NCBI GenBank assembly: GCA_001275005.1
Contig: JWZX01000999.1
Span: forward strand, 1 to 25,610
Reading direction: 5' to 3'
Length of the DNA stretch: 25,610 nucleotides
Origin: Chrysochromulina tobinii
Taxonomy: Eukaryota; Haptophyta; Prymnesiales; Chrysochromulinaceae
A program made the translations under genes and the position numbers. The notes under the pieces were generated by a model, which saw only the letters and a list, made by a program, of their open reading frames with translations, did no database searches and was not told the DNA's origin. This document shows, in pieces, positions 1-8,269 of the stretch (positions within the stretch are counted from its first letter, which is position 1; the number at the start of each line of letters is the position of its first letter).

Positions 1-196
1 CATACCAATACGGCACCATCTGAGCAATCCCCAAAAATCGTCAATACCGTTACAGACTACCCCGCGACGGTGCATCGGCACTATCGATTAGTCATCACAC
101 GTCTGGAGTTCACGCTCGTGTCCCTCTGCACGTCCTGGTCGCGAACCGACTGACTGAGGCAGGTTTGGCAAGAGACATAAGTACATAGTACTGTGG

Positions 197-1942
197 ATGG
201 CGTCGCCGCCGTCGCCGTCGACGCCGCGTCGTGAAAGCAGCCTCGATCCCTCGCTACTCACGCGTGCGTCCACAGGCGGGATGTCGTGGGTCCGGCACGA
301 TAGCATCGATCGTGCGCGTCATAGGACTGACTTTGAGATCTTGGCTGTGCTGGGCTCCGGTGCGTTTGGCACAACACACAGGGTGAGGAATCGTGTCGAC
401 TCACGCGAGTACGCATTGAAGAGTGTCAAGCTCAGCTCGACCGTCGACTCTGAGAAGCGGAACAAGGTGCTTCGCGAGGTGGAGCTCCTCTCACGGCTGA
501 ACAGCGACAACGTCGTGCGGTACTATTCTGCTTGGGTGGAGAAGGGCGACGCGTCCGCAAGGCTCACAGACGTCGAATCGTTGAGCACGTCAGAGCCGAG
601 CGCTTCGGTTTCGGTTTCGGCCGCCGCAGCATGCGAGGACCCCGTGTGCAACCTGTGCAGCTCGACTTACAAGGATTGGGAGGTGGGCTTCGAGCAGTGG
701 GGTCTGCTCGATGCTGTGCTACAGCCGCTCAGCCTTTGCAGCCAGTGCTACATGAGCAGCCTGCCGCCTGGAGAGGACCACTCGTCGATTACGGTGCGCG
801 AGAAGACGGTGCTGCACGATTATCTCTTCATCCTGATGGAGCTGTGCGATTCCACATTACGCGACGAGGTTCAGAAGCATGATGGTGAAGCAGCCCCCAT
901 CTGGTCGCTGTTCGCTCAGTGTGTGCAGGGCCTTGCGTACGCTACAACACTCGAACTTGCATCCCTCGAACCTCGAGCCTAGCGGCCCAGCGCACCTACC
1001 AGGATAGCACGTGCCTTGACCGACCGTTGTTCACATGCGCGCGTCGTGCACATACCGGTAGGCACATCCACTCGAAAGGGGTGATCCACCGCGATGTCAA
1101 GCCCACCAACATCTTCTGCCAGGCAGGCGTCGCTAAGATTGGGGACCTTGGCCTGGCCACGTACGTTCCGTCAGCCGTGCAGCCGGTGGCGCTCAGCGGT
1201 GGGGCGGCTGATGATCCACTCGCCCTGAGCGTCGGGGACACTCAGATGAAACTGACCGACGTCGGCACCTTCCTGTACACCAGCCCCGAGGTTGCGACAG
1301 AGGTGTACGATGAGAAGTGCGACGTCTTCTCGCTCGGAGTGGTGCGTTGGCTGCCCTCTGATGGCGCCTCTCATTGGCCTCTGATGGCGCCTCTCATTGG
1401 CTTCTGATAGCCTCGACCTCTCATTGCGTTGCTCATTAGGTGCTCGTCGAAATGTTCTTCAAGTTTGGGACGGCGATGGAGCGCGCCAAGGTGGGATCGC
1501 CTCACCGATTGCCTCCCTCATCAGGGGCGATGGAGCGCGCCAAGGATGCTCCCTGATGGCCTCTGATGGCCTCCCTCATCAGGTGCTCGGCCGGCTGCGC
1601 CTCGACGGCTCGTTGCCTGCAGCGTGGGTGGAGGCATATCCAGTCCAAGCACGCCTTGCTGCACGGATGGTGGCCCATGATCCCACCGCGCGCCCGTCGT
1701 GTGGGGAGATTTTGGGTGAGTTGCTTGAAGAGGGCTTATGGGTACGTCCGACACCAGCGGCGGTGGAGAGTATTGTCGGCCATCTGCAGAAAGAGGTTGC
1801 TGGGCTGAAGGTGAGGCTACAGACGAGAGATGCAGAGGTGGCGGCGCTACGCAGCCTCCTGGATGCGAGTGGCATCACGCACGACCACATTCCCACGGAC
1901 ACACACACAGTTGGCCGCGAGGACGGTAGCTCCGACGAGTGA
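197..1942 (+). CDS. eIF2-alpha-type (PEK/GCN2-like) Ser/Thr protein kinase, 4 exons
   Basis: Exons by reading frame and GT/AG sites: 197-936, 1062-1341, 1440-1490 and 1583-1942, giving 476 aa. The first splice restores GLAHIHSKGVIHRDVKP. Seen: Gly loop GSGAFG (about 53-58), the VAIK-type lysine K75 in YALK, the eIF2-kinase signature NVVRYYSAWVE (105-115), catalytic D258 in HRD, a DLG metal motif in place of DFG, then GTFLYTSPE and DVFSLGVVLVEMFF. The C-terminus ends in a short predicted coiled coil (about 420-455). Family members phosphorylate eIF2-alpha on a serine and lower translation during stress. No GCN2 HisRS-like domain or PERK lumenal domain is visible, so the upstream signal it senses is unknown. 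A 90-residue insert between strands 4 and 5 carries two CxxC pairs (C151/C154 and C181/C184). The start is the first ATG in frame; ATG 281 is an alternative. A different kinase subfamily is possible but less likely. Confidence 0.85.
1342..1439 (+). repeat. Repeat-built intron 2 of the kinase gene
   Basis: Phase-0 intron GTGCGT...CATTAG, 98 nt. Its body is a tandem duplication of a TGATGGCGCCTCTCATTGGC-like unit. The downstream exon begins with GTG, as at most repeat-type introns in this window. Removing it joins GVV to LVEMFF, as expected for kinase subdomain IX. Confidence 0.75.
1491..1582 (+). repeat. Repeat-built intron 3 of the kinase gene, with a copied exon end
   Basis: Phase-0 intron GTGGGA...CATCAG, 92 nt. 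The last bases of exon 3 plus the first intron base (1472-1491) recur identically over 20 nt inside the intron at 1526-1545. They are followed by CTGATGGCCT-type repeats. CTCATCAG occurs twice (near 1518-1524 and 1575-1582), so an earlier cryptic acceptor exists. Using it would leave no GT donor after the copied segment. Confidence 0.75.
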
Positions 1943-2430
1943 CGAGTGAGGGGAGAGCGCGACTCAAGACCGTGAGAAGTGGTTGTGGCGCCCGGGCCCT
2001 CGTTGTCGGGGCGAGATTGTATCTCCAATCTCGGGTCGGCCGGGTTGGTGTAGCGTAGTCGCGTACAGGTCTCAGGTGCGAGGTGGCGCCAATTCAGCGA
2101 GTTTAGGGCAGATTTCATGTGATGATGATCATCCCTCAGATTCCTAGTACACGTAGGCGCCACGGCCACGCGCGGATCAATGGCGCGGGGAGGATCCGGG
2201 CGGTCCGCGCGGCGCACATGCCCCACCACGCGATCTCAATCCCGTTGCACGCGCATGGCCGAAGATCACGTCACACACGAGTGTCCGGCGCCGAACAACT
2301 AAACACATGCCTTGCTTGTAGGGAGGTGCAGACGGGGACTAGGTTTCATTGACGAACGTGGTTTGAAGATGGTTCATTGTTCGCCGGCGACATATATGAC
2401 TGGCGGTTCATTGGCGCCTAGGAAGTACGC
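1943..2430. other. Intergenic region between two convergent genes
   Basis: About 490 bp between the stop codons of the kinase (+) and the 189-aa protein (-). I see no conserved coding sequence, RNA gene or clear repeat. It should hold both 3' UTRs. No AATAAA-type signal stands out. Confidence 0.5.
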
Positions 2431-3000
2431 CTACCGCAACGGTGCTGTGTACGACTTCGAGATGACCAGGAAGGGCTCCGACTTGGTGCCATTTGCCGCG
2501 GAGGCGGAGCTGGTGGTATTGCCCTTTTTGCAGGAGCCGCTAAAGGGCCAGCGGAAAAGGGGCAGCTTGGGGGCACGCAGGAGGCGCGCGCAGCAGCACG
2601 AGCACTTCTCAGGGATGATGGCCGCGCCCTCCGCGTCAAGGCTCAGGTCGACGACATAGGTGCCAACGACGAGGCGCGTCTCGCCGCCCTTGCGGATCTC
2701 GGTGTAGAAATTGAGGGTGGGTGTCTTCTTCCAGCCCTTTTGGGGCTTGATGAGGTAGTGGTCGAAGGTTTCGTTGACCTTGACGAACTGCTTGAAGATG
2801 GGAAAGTCGCACTCAAAGCCCTCCTTTTCCGAGGTGACGCCGAGTCCGACTGCGTCCGCCACCTCCTGCTTCGACCAGGCGACGGTCATATCGGTGCGCA
2901 GCGCGACAACCTTGCTCAAGATTACGAGGCGGGCGCCCGTGGTGACCGGCACGCCGTCCGCGCCACGCTCGGCCTCCGTGAGAGTGAATGTGGCCGACAT
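2431..3000 (-). CDS. Unrecognised 189-aa protein, possibly C2-like
   Basis: A single open exon. The frame extends upstream to 3081, but the ATG at 3000 (context TTCATGTCGGCC) is preferred because the extra residues are translated from a poly-C/poly-G tract that looks like 5' UTR. Residues 20-125 alternate hydrophobic and polar stretches (for example TTGARLVILSKVVALRT and RLVVGTYVVDLSLDAEG), suggesting a beta-sandwich such as the N-terminal C2 (NT-C2) fold. That is weak pattern matching. After residue 130 come a cysteine cluster (EKCSCCCARLL) and a Ser/Ala-rich stretch before a final hydrophobic strand. There is no signal peptide and no membrane helix. It is divergent to the methyltransferase gene. 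Function unknown. Confidence 0.6.
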   Translation of the reverse strand: MSATFTLTEAERGADGVPVTTGARLVILSKVVALRTDMTVAWSKQEVADAVGLGVTSEKEGFECDFPIFKQFVKVNETFDHYLIKPQKGWKKTPTLNFYTEIRKGGETRLVVGTYVVDLSLDAEGAAIIPEKCSCCCARLLRAPKLPLFRWPFSGSCKKGNTTSSASAANGTKSEPFLVISKSYTAPLR

Positions 3001-3228
3001 GAACGAAGTTTCGTGTGAATTTGGAATAAAGAGGGGAGGATTATTTCGTCTCCTCCCCCCCCCCTTGATAAGGGATGTCATTGCACCCGGAGATCAGAAT
3101 CTCGTCTTCGGAGCTTTTTCATAATCCCGGGGTTTATCCATGGAGACGTCGGGGGTCTCGGGGGGTCGGTCGCCCTCTGCGCCCTCTGCGCTGCGCCTGC
3201 GCGCGCTGCGCGCGCCCGGTTCGCCTAG
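3001..3228. promoter_or_regulatory. Divergent promoter interval
   Basis: 228 bp between the start codons of the 189-aa protein (-) and the methyltransferase (+), so both promoters must lie here or overlap it. It holds an 11-12 nt C run near 3053-3064 and a GC-rich CTCTGCGC/GCGCGC direct-repeat stretch at about 3172-3220. No TATA box is evident. Confidence 0.45.
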
Positions 3229-3975
3229 ATGCTAATTGACGACGTTCGGGTTGCCCTACGTGCTCGGTCCACGCTGCTGCCCGCGATGCATGCCGAGGGA
3301 ACAACTTGCTACCGCTTGTTCCATGGCAGCGTGGAGGGCGCTCCCGGCTGCACGCTCGATCGGTACGGCGACCTGCTGCTCTGGCAAACCTTCCGGGAAC
3401 CGCCCGACGACCAGCTCGCGCTCTTGGAGCGGCTCAGAGACGCTGTTGAGGACGAGACTGGCGTGGCCCTCAGTGCTCTTTATTGGAATGCGCGTGCTAA
3501 GCGCCAACAAGCCGCGAGCGTGAGCAGCACGATGGTACCGCCTCCCGCTCCGCTGCTTCGGGCAGACCACACGGCGAGCGAGCTCGGGCTGCACTATCTT
3601 GTGGATGTACCTGAGCAAGGCCGCGACCCAGGGCTGTACCTCGACTTTCGCGCTGCGCGCCGCTACCTGCGCGAGCACTCGCGTGGTAAGAGCGTCCTCA
3701 ACCTCTTTGCCTTCACGTGCGGTGCTGGGGTTGCTTCACTTGCCGGTGGCGCCAGTGCCGTAGTCAATGTGGACCACTCGGAAGCCTCGCTCCGGATCGG
3801 GCGCCGCAATTGCGTGCTCAACGGGCTCCACGAGGCGGCCTTCGAGTGCATCGGTAGTGATGCGCTCCCGGCGCTCCGTCAGTACGCCGGGATGCCCCTT
3901 AACGACTTCCGAAGGGGTCGGGGCAGCAGCGGCGGCGGGCGCGGGCAGCGCGGGCAGCGCGGGCGTGGGCCCATG

Positions 3976-4008
<33 letters not shown>

Positions 4009-4356
4009 AGCGGCGGCTTGCCTGCGTACCCAAAGCTGCCTCCACGCCAATTCGACCTTGTCGTCCTCGACCCGCCCACGTGGACCAAGAGCCGCTTCGG
4101 GGCGATCGATCTCGTCCGAGATTACCAATCGATGTTCAAGCCATGTGTGCTGGCCACGAAGCCTGGTGGCACAGTGCTCGCGGTCAACCATGCGTCCACA
4201 GTCTCGCTTGAGGAGTTCACGGACGTGCTCGAGCGATGTGCTCACAAGGCTGGCCGCCCACTTGCAGATCTGACAGTGCTCCCGCCGGAGATCGATTTCC
4301 CGTCGCCCGATGGCAAGCACACGACGAAAATGGTGCTCGCGAGACTGGCCGAGTGA
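3229..4356 (+). CDS. RlmI/RlmK-like class I SAM-dependent RNA methyltransferase
   Basis: 375 aa in one exon. Residues 28-50 match the linker found before the methyltransferase domain in the RlmI (YccW) family (YRLFHGSVEGAPG, then LDRYGD). The SAM-binding motif I is VLNLFAFTCGAGVASLAGGA (156-175), followed by the acidic residue of motif II in NVDHSEASL. Motif IV is DPPTWTKS (281-288), and late motifs include PGGTVLAVNH. Bacterial relatives methylate 23S rRNA cytosine C5; here an organellar rRNA target is a guess. The N-terminal PUA domain of RlmI is missing, so either this protein lacks it or an upstream exon was not found. An RG- and Gly-rich insert (229-263) encoded by near-pure GGC repeats sits between SAM binding and motif IV. 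No clear targeting peptide. Start is the first ATG. Confidence 0.8.
3973..4017 (+). repeat. GGC/GGCGGC codon run encoding polyglycine
   Basis: A (GGC)n microsatellite in frame within the methyltransferase gene, giving an 11-Gly run next to RGQRGQRGRG. It is probably a solvent loop and probably length-variable. Confidence 0.85.
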
Positions 4357-4676
4357 AGAACTGCAACGGCTCTGTAACGGCTCTGTCGCGGCTCTGTCCT
4401 GTTACACGGTCCCCGAGTCCCGAGAAGAGAGTCGCGGGGACGGTGTCGGTGATAGCGGGCGCTGGCGTGGTGGATTATATTTTTATAACACGGATTCAGG
4501 ATCATTCATAATATAATAAATAAGTCGAGTGGATATACCAAAGTACTAAGCTACTAACTCACGACAGGCTACCGCGGACCTTATAGTTTCAAGATTCGTC
4601 TAGTACGGGGGAGTAGGTACCTACTACAGTCGTCTACGCGGTCCGTACCAATGAAACGGACCGACGGCTCTACGGA
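4357..4676. other. Intergenic region, convergent 3' ends
   Basis: 320 bp between the stops of the methyltransferase (+) and REV1 (-). It starts with a triplicated CGGCTCTGT motif (4368-4399) and holds an AT-rich patch (about 4470-4540, including ATAATATAATAAATAAG) that could carry polyadenylation signals. No coding sequence recognised. Confidence 0.5.
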
Positions 4677-7600
4677 CTACGCATCAACATCCACGCGTTG
4701 GTCAAGTAGAATTCGGCGCATGCCCGCAAGCGACGCCAAGCGGCCGCCAAACTGGCCCTTGACGGCCTCATCGACCCCGCGCACGAAGGCACGCAGCATT
4801 GGCTTGCACTCGGGTCGCCATGCGCACCGGCGCTCGACGAGGCGCCCGAGGCATGCCACGTCATCCAACCGACACGCCTGCACGAGCGCGCGAGCATAGG
4901 CAAGCAGCTCGGTGGGGTCGGGTGGGTTGATGGGGGCGGGGCGGGCGGCGGTTTCCATCACCTCCACTGCCACCACCGCCTCATCCTCTTCGTCCACCGC
5001 CGCCTCCGCCGCCTGCGTCGCCTGCGCCGCTTGCGCCACCGCCGCCTTCGCCGCCTTCGCCGCCTTCGCCGCCTTCGCCGCCTTCGCCGCCTTCGGTATC
5101 GGCGTCCCCCGCGCGTCCCCAACGGACGAATGCGGGCCACAGCCATGCCGCTCCAGCCACGCCCCAATATGAACGCGCATCTCGTCCCAAGGCTCAAGCA
5201 GCTGAGGCGCGGCGCCCGCGACGGCGCTTGACCGCGCGTCGACAGCCGGGGGGCGCGCCCGCGACGGCGCTCCCACCGCTGCCCCCCCCTCGTGCGGGTC
5301 ATTGCCCACGACGGCGCCGTGGGCGTGATCACGCACGGGCCAGTCTGCGGCCGGTGCGTGAGGCGATGGCCCCTTTCTCGAGCCTCCCCGCGCGCCGCCC
5401 GACACAGCGCCGCCCGATACAGCGCCGCCCGACACAGCGCCGCCCGCTGCGGCGCCGACCGCGGCGGTGGGTGGGGCAAGCGACCAGTATCGCTGCTCAA
5501 ACGGCGAGCGGCGCGGCGGCTCCGCCAGATTGCGCGAGATTGGGCGGCCGCGCGAGGCGACGCCCATATTAGGAATAGCAGCTGCCGGACGCGCCATCGG
5601 CGAGCGCTGCGGTGAGCGCGGTGGCGCCGTGATGGGCGCGATCGCAAGGTTGCGCTCGGTTTCGCAGAGGCTGCACGTGAGGAAATCGCGTTGCGCTGGG
5701 TCTACGTGCTCGTAGGTGCACACCTGTGGGGAAGAGGGAGGTGGCGCCGTGGTGAGCGCTTGCATGCCCCGGGGTCTACGTGCTCGTAGGTGCACACCTC
5801 GCATTTCCAGCCACGTGGAGAGGACGCGCCGTGGTGAGCATGCGATGCGCCGCTGTGAGCACATGTGCCGTACGCGGCACCGGCCCCTGTCCCATCAATG
5901 AACGAGGTCGCCGCCGCCGCCGCGGCCACTGCCGCCGCGGTGGCTTGGCGCTTCTGCCGCTGCCTTGCCAACTCGAGACGAAGCGCCTCACCTGATGAAG
6001 GAGACCATCAGAGGTCATCAGAGGCAATCAGAGGCAATCAGAGGCAAATCAGAGGCAAATCATCGCTCGAGACGAAGCGCCCCACCAGGGGCGCCCTCAA
6101 TCTCATCGATGGTCGCCTCGTCCACTTGCGAGCACGAGGGGAGGTGCCAATCTCCGGGGAGGTTCCAATCTCCGGTGGTGCGGAGCTCGCGATCTCCGGG
6201 ACGGAGCTCGTGATCTCCGGTGCGGAGCTCGAAGTCGCCCTCGAAGTCGGAGCCGCGCCCAACGGATGGCCGCACCTCTGATGACCCACTAATTACCCCT
6301 GATGACCCACTAATTACCCCTGATGGGCGCACCTCCGTACTCGTACTGCCGCCGCCGCCGCCGGTAGTGCACTGCCGTGACGCCGCCTGCTCCGGTGGAG
6401 CGGTCATCAGCGGTAATTAGTGGGTCATCAGCGGTAATTAGTGGGTCATCAGGGGTAATTAGTGGGTCATCAGGGGGTAATTCGTGGGTCATCAGGGGGT
6501 AATTACCTGCGCCGGTGGAGCGGCCGGCGGCGGCGCGACGGCCTTTCGTTTGCCATGAGCGAAACTATTGTGGGCCCCTGGCTGCGCAGAAGCGGGTGGC
6601 CATGCTGTTTCCTCACATGCATGTGAGGCCACCCGCGGCAGAGCTTCGGGCCAGGGGCTACTCGCCGCCTTGATCAACGCCTCAGCTGTGGCCCGTCCGA
6701 ATCGAACGCTCAGTGCCGAAACTCCGAGGCTCATTAAGTCCCCACAAGTCCGGAGACCCTCGGAAGTCAGCTGCAGGCATTCCTCGATCCGCAGAGCCGG
6801 CAGCAGGGCCATCACTGGCCGGCCCATGAGAAGCGCCTCCATGTCCGCAGATGAGCGGATCCATCGCACGCTACCCGAGGCTCCCGTCCGCACCGCCACA
6901 CTCGCAGCCAGGATGGCCGTCGTCACATCGGCGGCCACGCCCACGCCGACGGCCGTCAGTAACGGCTCTGCCGCCTCCGCCGCCGCCACCGCCGGCGATG
7001 CCGCGGCATCCGCCGCCGGCGTATCCGCCGCAAACTCAAGGTGCGACGACGAAACCCTAGTTGTGGAACCACGGAGACTCCCTAATATGGAACCGTGGAA
7101 GTTGCCTAATATGGAGCCATGGAGGCTGCCCAGAGCCTCTTCGGACACGTCTGTCGGCCGCAGCGGCTGCAGCAGCACCACTTGGTCCGCGAGGAGGGGA
7201 TAGGCCGATCTCGATGCATGCGGCCACTGCGCGCCGAGCGCTCCGACGAGCTTCTTCTTCATGGCATCCTCCACCGCCACCGTCGCAGACGTAGAGAGGT
7301 CGCCGAGGTCGGGCAGGGCTCGCACGCTGACGAACCATGCTGCCCCATTCGGCACGCTGAACAACGGTACTTCCATATTAGGCACGCTGCCGAACAATGC
7401 CGCCGGCGCAGCGGCCGCGTTGACAGCAGCGAGAGCATGGGCAGCGGCCAGGTGATCAACGTCATCAGCCATCACTTCGTCCACGTCCGCAACATCCATC
7501 TCCCATGCCGCCTCTGCTGCCACCTGTGCTGCCACCTGCGCTGGCGCTGGCGCTGGCGCGGCTGCCGCCTCCTCTCCTACTGCCTCCGCTGGCGGCTCGG

Positions 7601-8156
7601 CTGCCTCGGGCGCCGCCGCCGCCGCCGCCGTTGGTCGCACCCCAAACGCTGCTGGTCGCACCAGGAATCCGGCGAGGGTGCGTTGCTCAGGGTCCTGCAA
7701 CTCGGCCAGGGCGTAGTCGCACTCTGGCAGCCGGCGGCCCTGAGCGGCACTCTCGACGAGCCAGCTCTCGCGTACAGCGAAGATCTGCCGCCCCCTGCGC
7801 TTCGACTCGGCAATGTGCGCAGTGAGCGCCGCGATCTTGGCCGCGGGAAGATTGTTGACCAGCAGGTGCGTCACGACGGAGCCGTGCAGGTACTGCGAAT
7901 ACTGGCCGCCGTGCTGGATGACGAGGTCGCTCAGATCGAGCTGCCTGCTGCTCGAAACGCCATCGAGGTGCAGCACCACGCCACGTAGGCAGTCACTCTG
8001 CTTGGGCACGCTCCGTGCGTACTGGACCTCGAGCTTGCTCTCCTTGTCCCGCATGTAGTCACCATGGCTGGTCCAGCCGCCGCCGCCGCTGAAGCGACGA
8101 TCCTCTTTGTCCTTGCTCGGCGAGAAGCCGGGCACGCCACCTCGGCCTCCACTCAT
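4677..8156 (-). CDS. REV1: REV1 homologue with degenerate polymerase core and added zinc finger, 5 exons
   Basis: Exons on the minus strand: 8156-6507, 6386-6333, 6275-6086, 5991-5798 and 5723-4677, giving 1044 aa with every junction in frame. In order: an N-terminal HGDYMRDKESKLEVQY motif typical of REV1; a BRCT domain (about 56-147, with VVLHLDGVS, HGGQYSQYLHG, VTHLLVNNLP and SWLVESAAQGRRLP); a low-complexity Ala linker; a Y-family-like remnant (about 265-345); a thumb/helix-hairpin-helix match (about 415-498, with LTSEGLRTCGDL); a UBM-like ubiquitin-binding stretch (about 618-645, QVDEATIDEIEG onward); a RanBP2-type zinc finger (W693; C695, C698, C713, C716); and a REV1 C-terminal scaffold domain (about 955-1035). 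REV1 inserts dCMP and docks other translesion polymerases and Pol zeta. The catalytic carboxylate motifs (DMDCFF- and SCDEA-type) are not recognisable, so this copy is inferred to be a scaffold only. A Lys/Ala repeat interrupts the C-terminal region. Confidence 0.82.
5028..5092 (-). repeat. CTTCGCCGC trinucleotide-based repeat encoding KAAKAA
   Basis: In-frame 9-nt repeats within the last REV1 exon encode a (KAA)n helix-forming tract. It separates the helix around WDEMRVHIGAWLERHG from the REV1 C-terminal domain. The first part of the tract is nearly perfect, suggesting recent expansion. Confidence 0.85.
5724..5797 (-). repeat. REV1 intron 4, flanked by a 28-bp direct duplication
   Basis: 74 nt, GTGTGC...CCACAG, phase 0. 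The 28-nt sequence at 5772-5799, spanning the donor, is identical to 5698-5725, spanning the acceptor. The intron therefore begins with the same bases as the next exon. The retained copy completes the zinc finger (CE|VCTYEHVDP). Unlike its neighbours it has no CTGATGACC repeats. This is the textbook geometry of intron birth by tandem duplication of an AGGT-containing exon segment. Confidence 0.8.
5992..6085 (-). repeat. REV1 intron 3, decamer-repeat type
   Basis: 94 nt, phase 1. In gene sense it holds a run of about six CTGATTTGC/CTGATTGC/CTGATGACC repeats and ends TTCATCAG. A 21-nt segment at the donor (6066-6086) recurs at the acceptor (5972-5992) with one mismatch. Splicing joins EIEGAPG to EALRLELARQ in the UBM-like stretch. 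Confidence 0.75.
6276..6332 (-). repeat. REV1 intron 2, repeat in reverse orientation
   Basis: 57 nt, GTGCGC...TCAGAG, phase 0. In gene sense it reads as two GGGGTAATTAGTGGGTCATCA units, the reverse complement of the units in REV1 intron 1. A 13-nt sequence spanning the donor (6323-6335) recurs at the acceptor (6266-6278) with one mismatch. Confidence 0.65.
6387..6506 (-). repeat. REV1 intron 1, 22-bp tandem repeats
   Basis: 120 nt, GTAATT...GAGCAG, phase 0. It contains about four to five tandem copies of a unit of about 21-22 nt, ATTACC(C/G)CTGATGACCCACTA in gene sense. The exon 1 end plus donor G (6506-6523) recurs at the acceptor (6386-6403), 17 of 18 identical. Confidence 0.7.
7065..7136 (-). 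repeat. Short tandem repeat inside REV1 exon 1
   Basis: Three imperfect copies of a 24-nt unit (CTAATATGGAACCGTGGAAGTTGC on the plus strand) encode HGSILG-like peptides at residues 346-363. The repeat lies in the region where a polymerase palm domain would be expected. A related GSVPNMEVPLFSVPN duplication lies near 7355-7400. Confidence 0.7.
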
Positions 8157-8269
8157 TCCTGTGGCCGAAAGTCCGCAACACCAGACGTGGGAAAAAGAAG
8201 TTTGTCAGAAACAGTTACAGGTACTTCGCGGCCACACCCGCGCCCACCACACTCCGTCTCAAAGAACAC

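Noticed and set aside
1522-1545. Extra kinase exon between the two CATCAG sites
   Set aside because: The copied segment is not followed by a GT donor and would disrupt the kinase C-lobe; it is better explained as a duplicated exon end inside the intron.
3736-4320. Minus-strand frame with an alanine run
   Set aside because: Reverse complement of the methyltransferase and its GGC repeat; no independent signal.
4677-5723. Separate zinc-finger gene downstream of REV1
   Set aside because: All exon junctions between 8156 and 4677 keep frame on one strand, and the last exon ends in a REV1 C-terminal-like helical domain, so one gene is the simpler reading.
5992-6085. C/D-box snoRNA genes suggested by TGATGA and CTGA in the intron repeats
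   Set aside because: The two motifs overlap in every repeat, leaving no guide spacing and no terminal stem. They are a by-product of the decamer.
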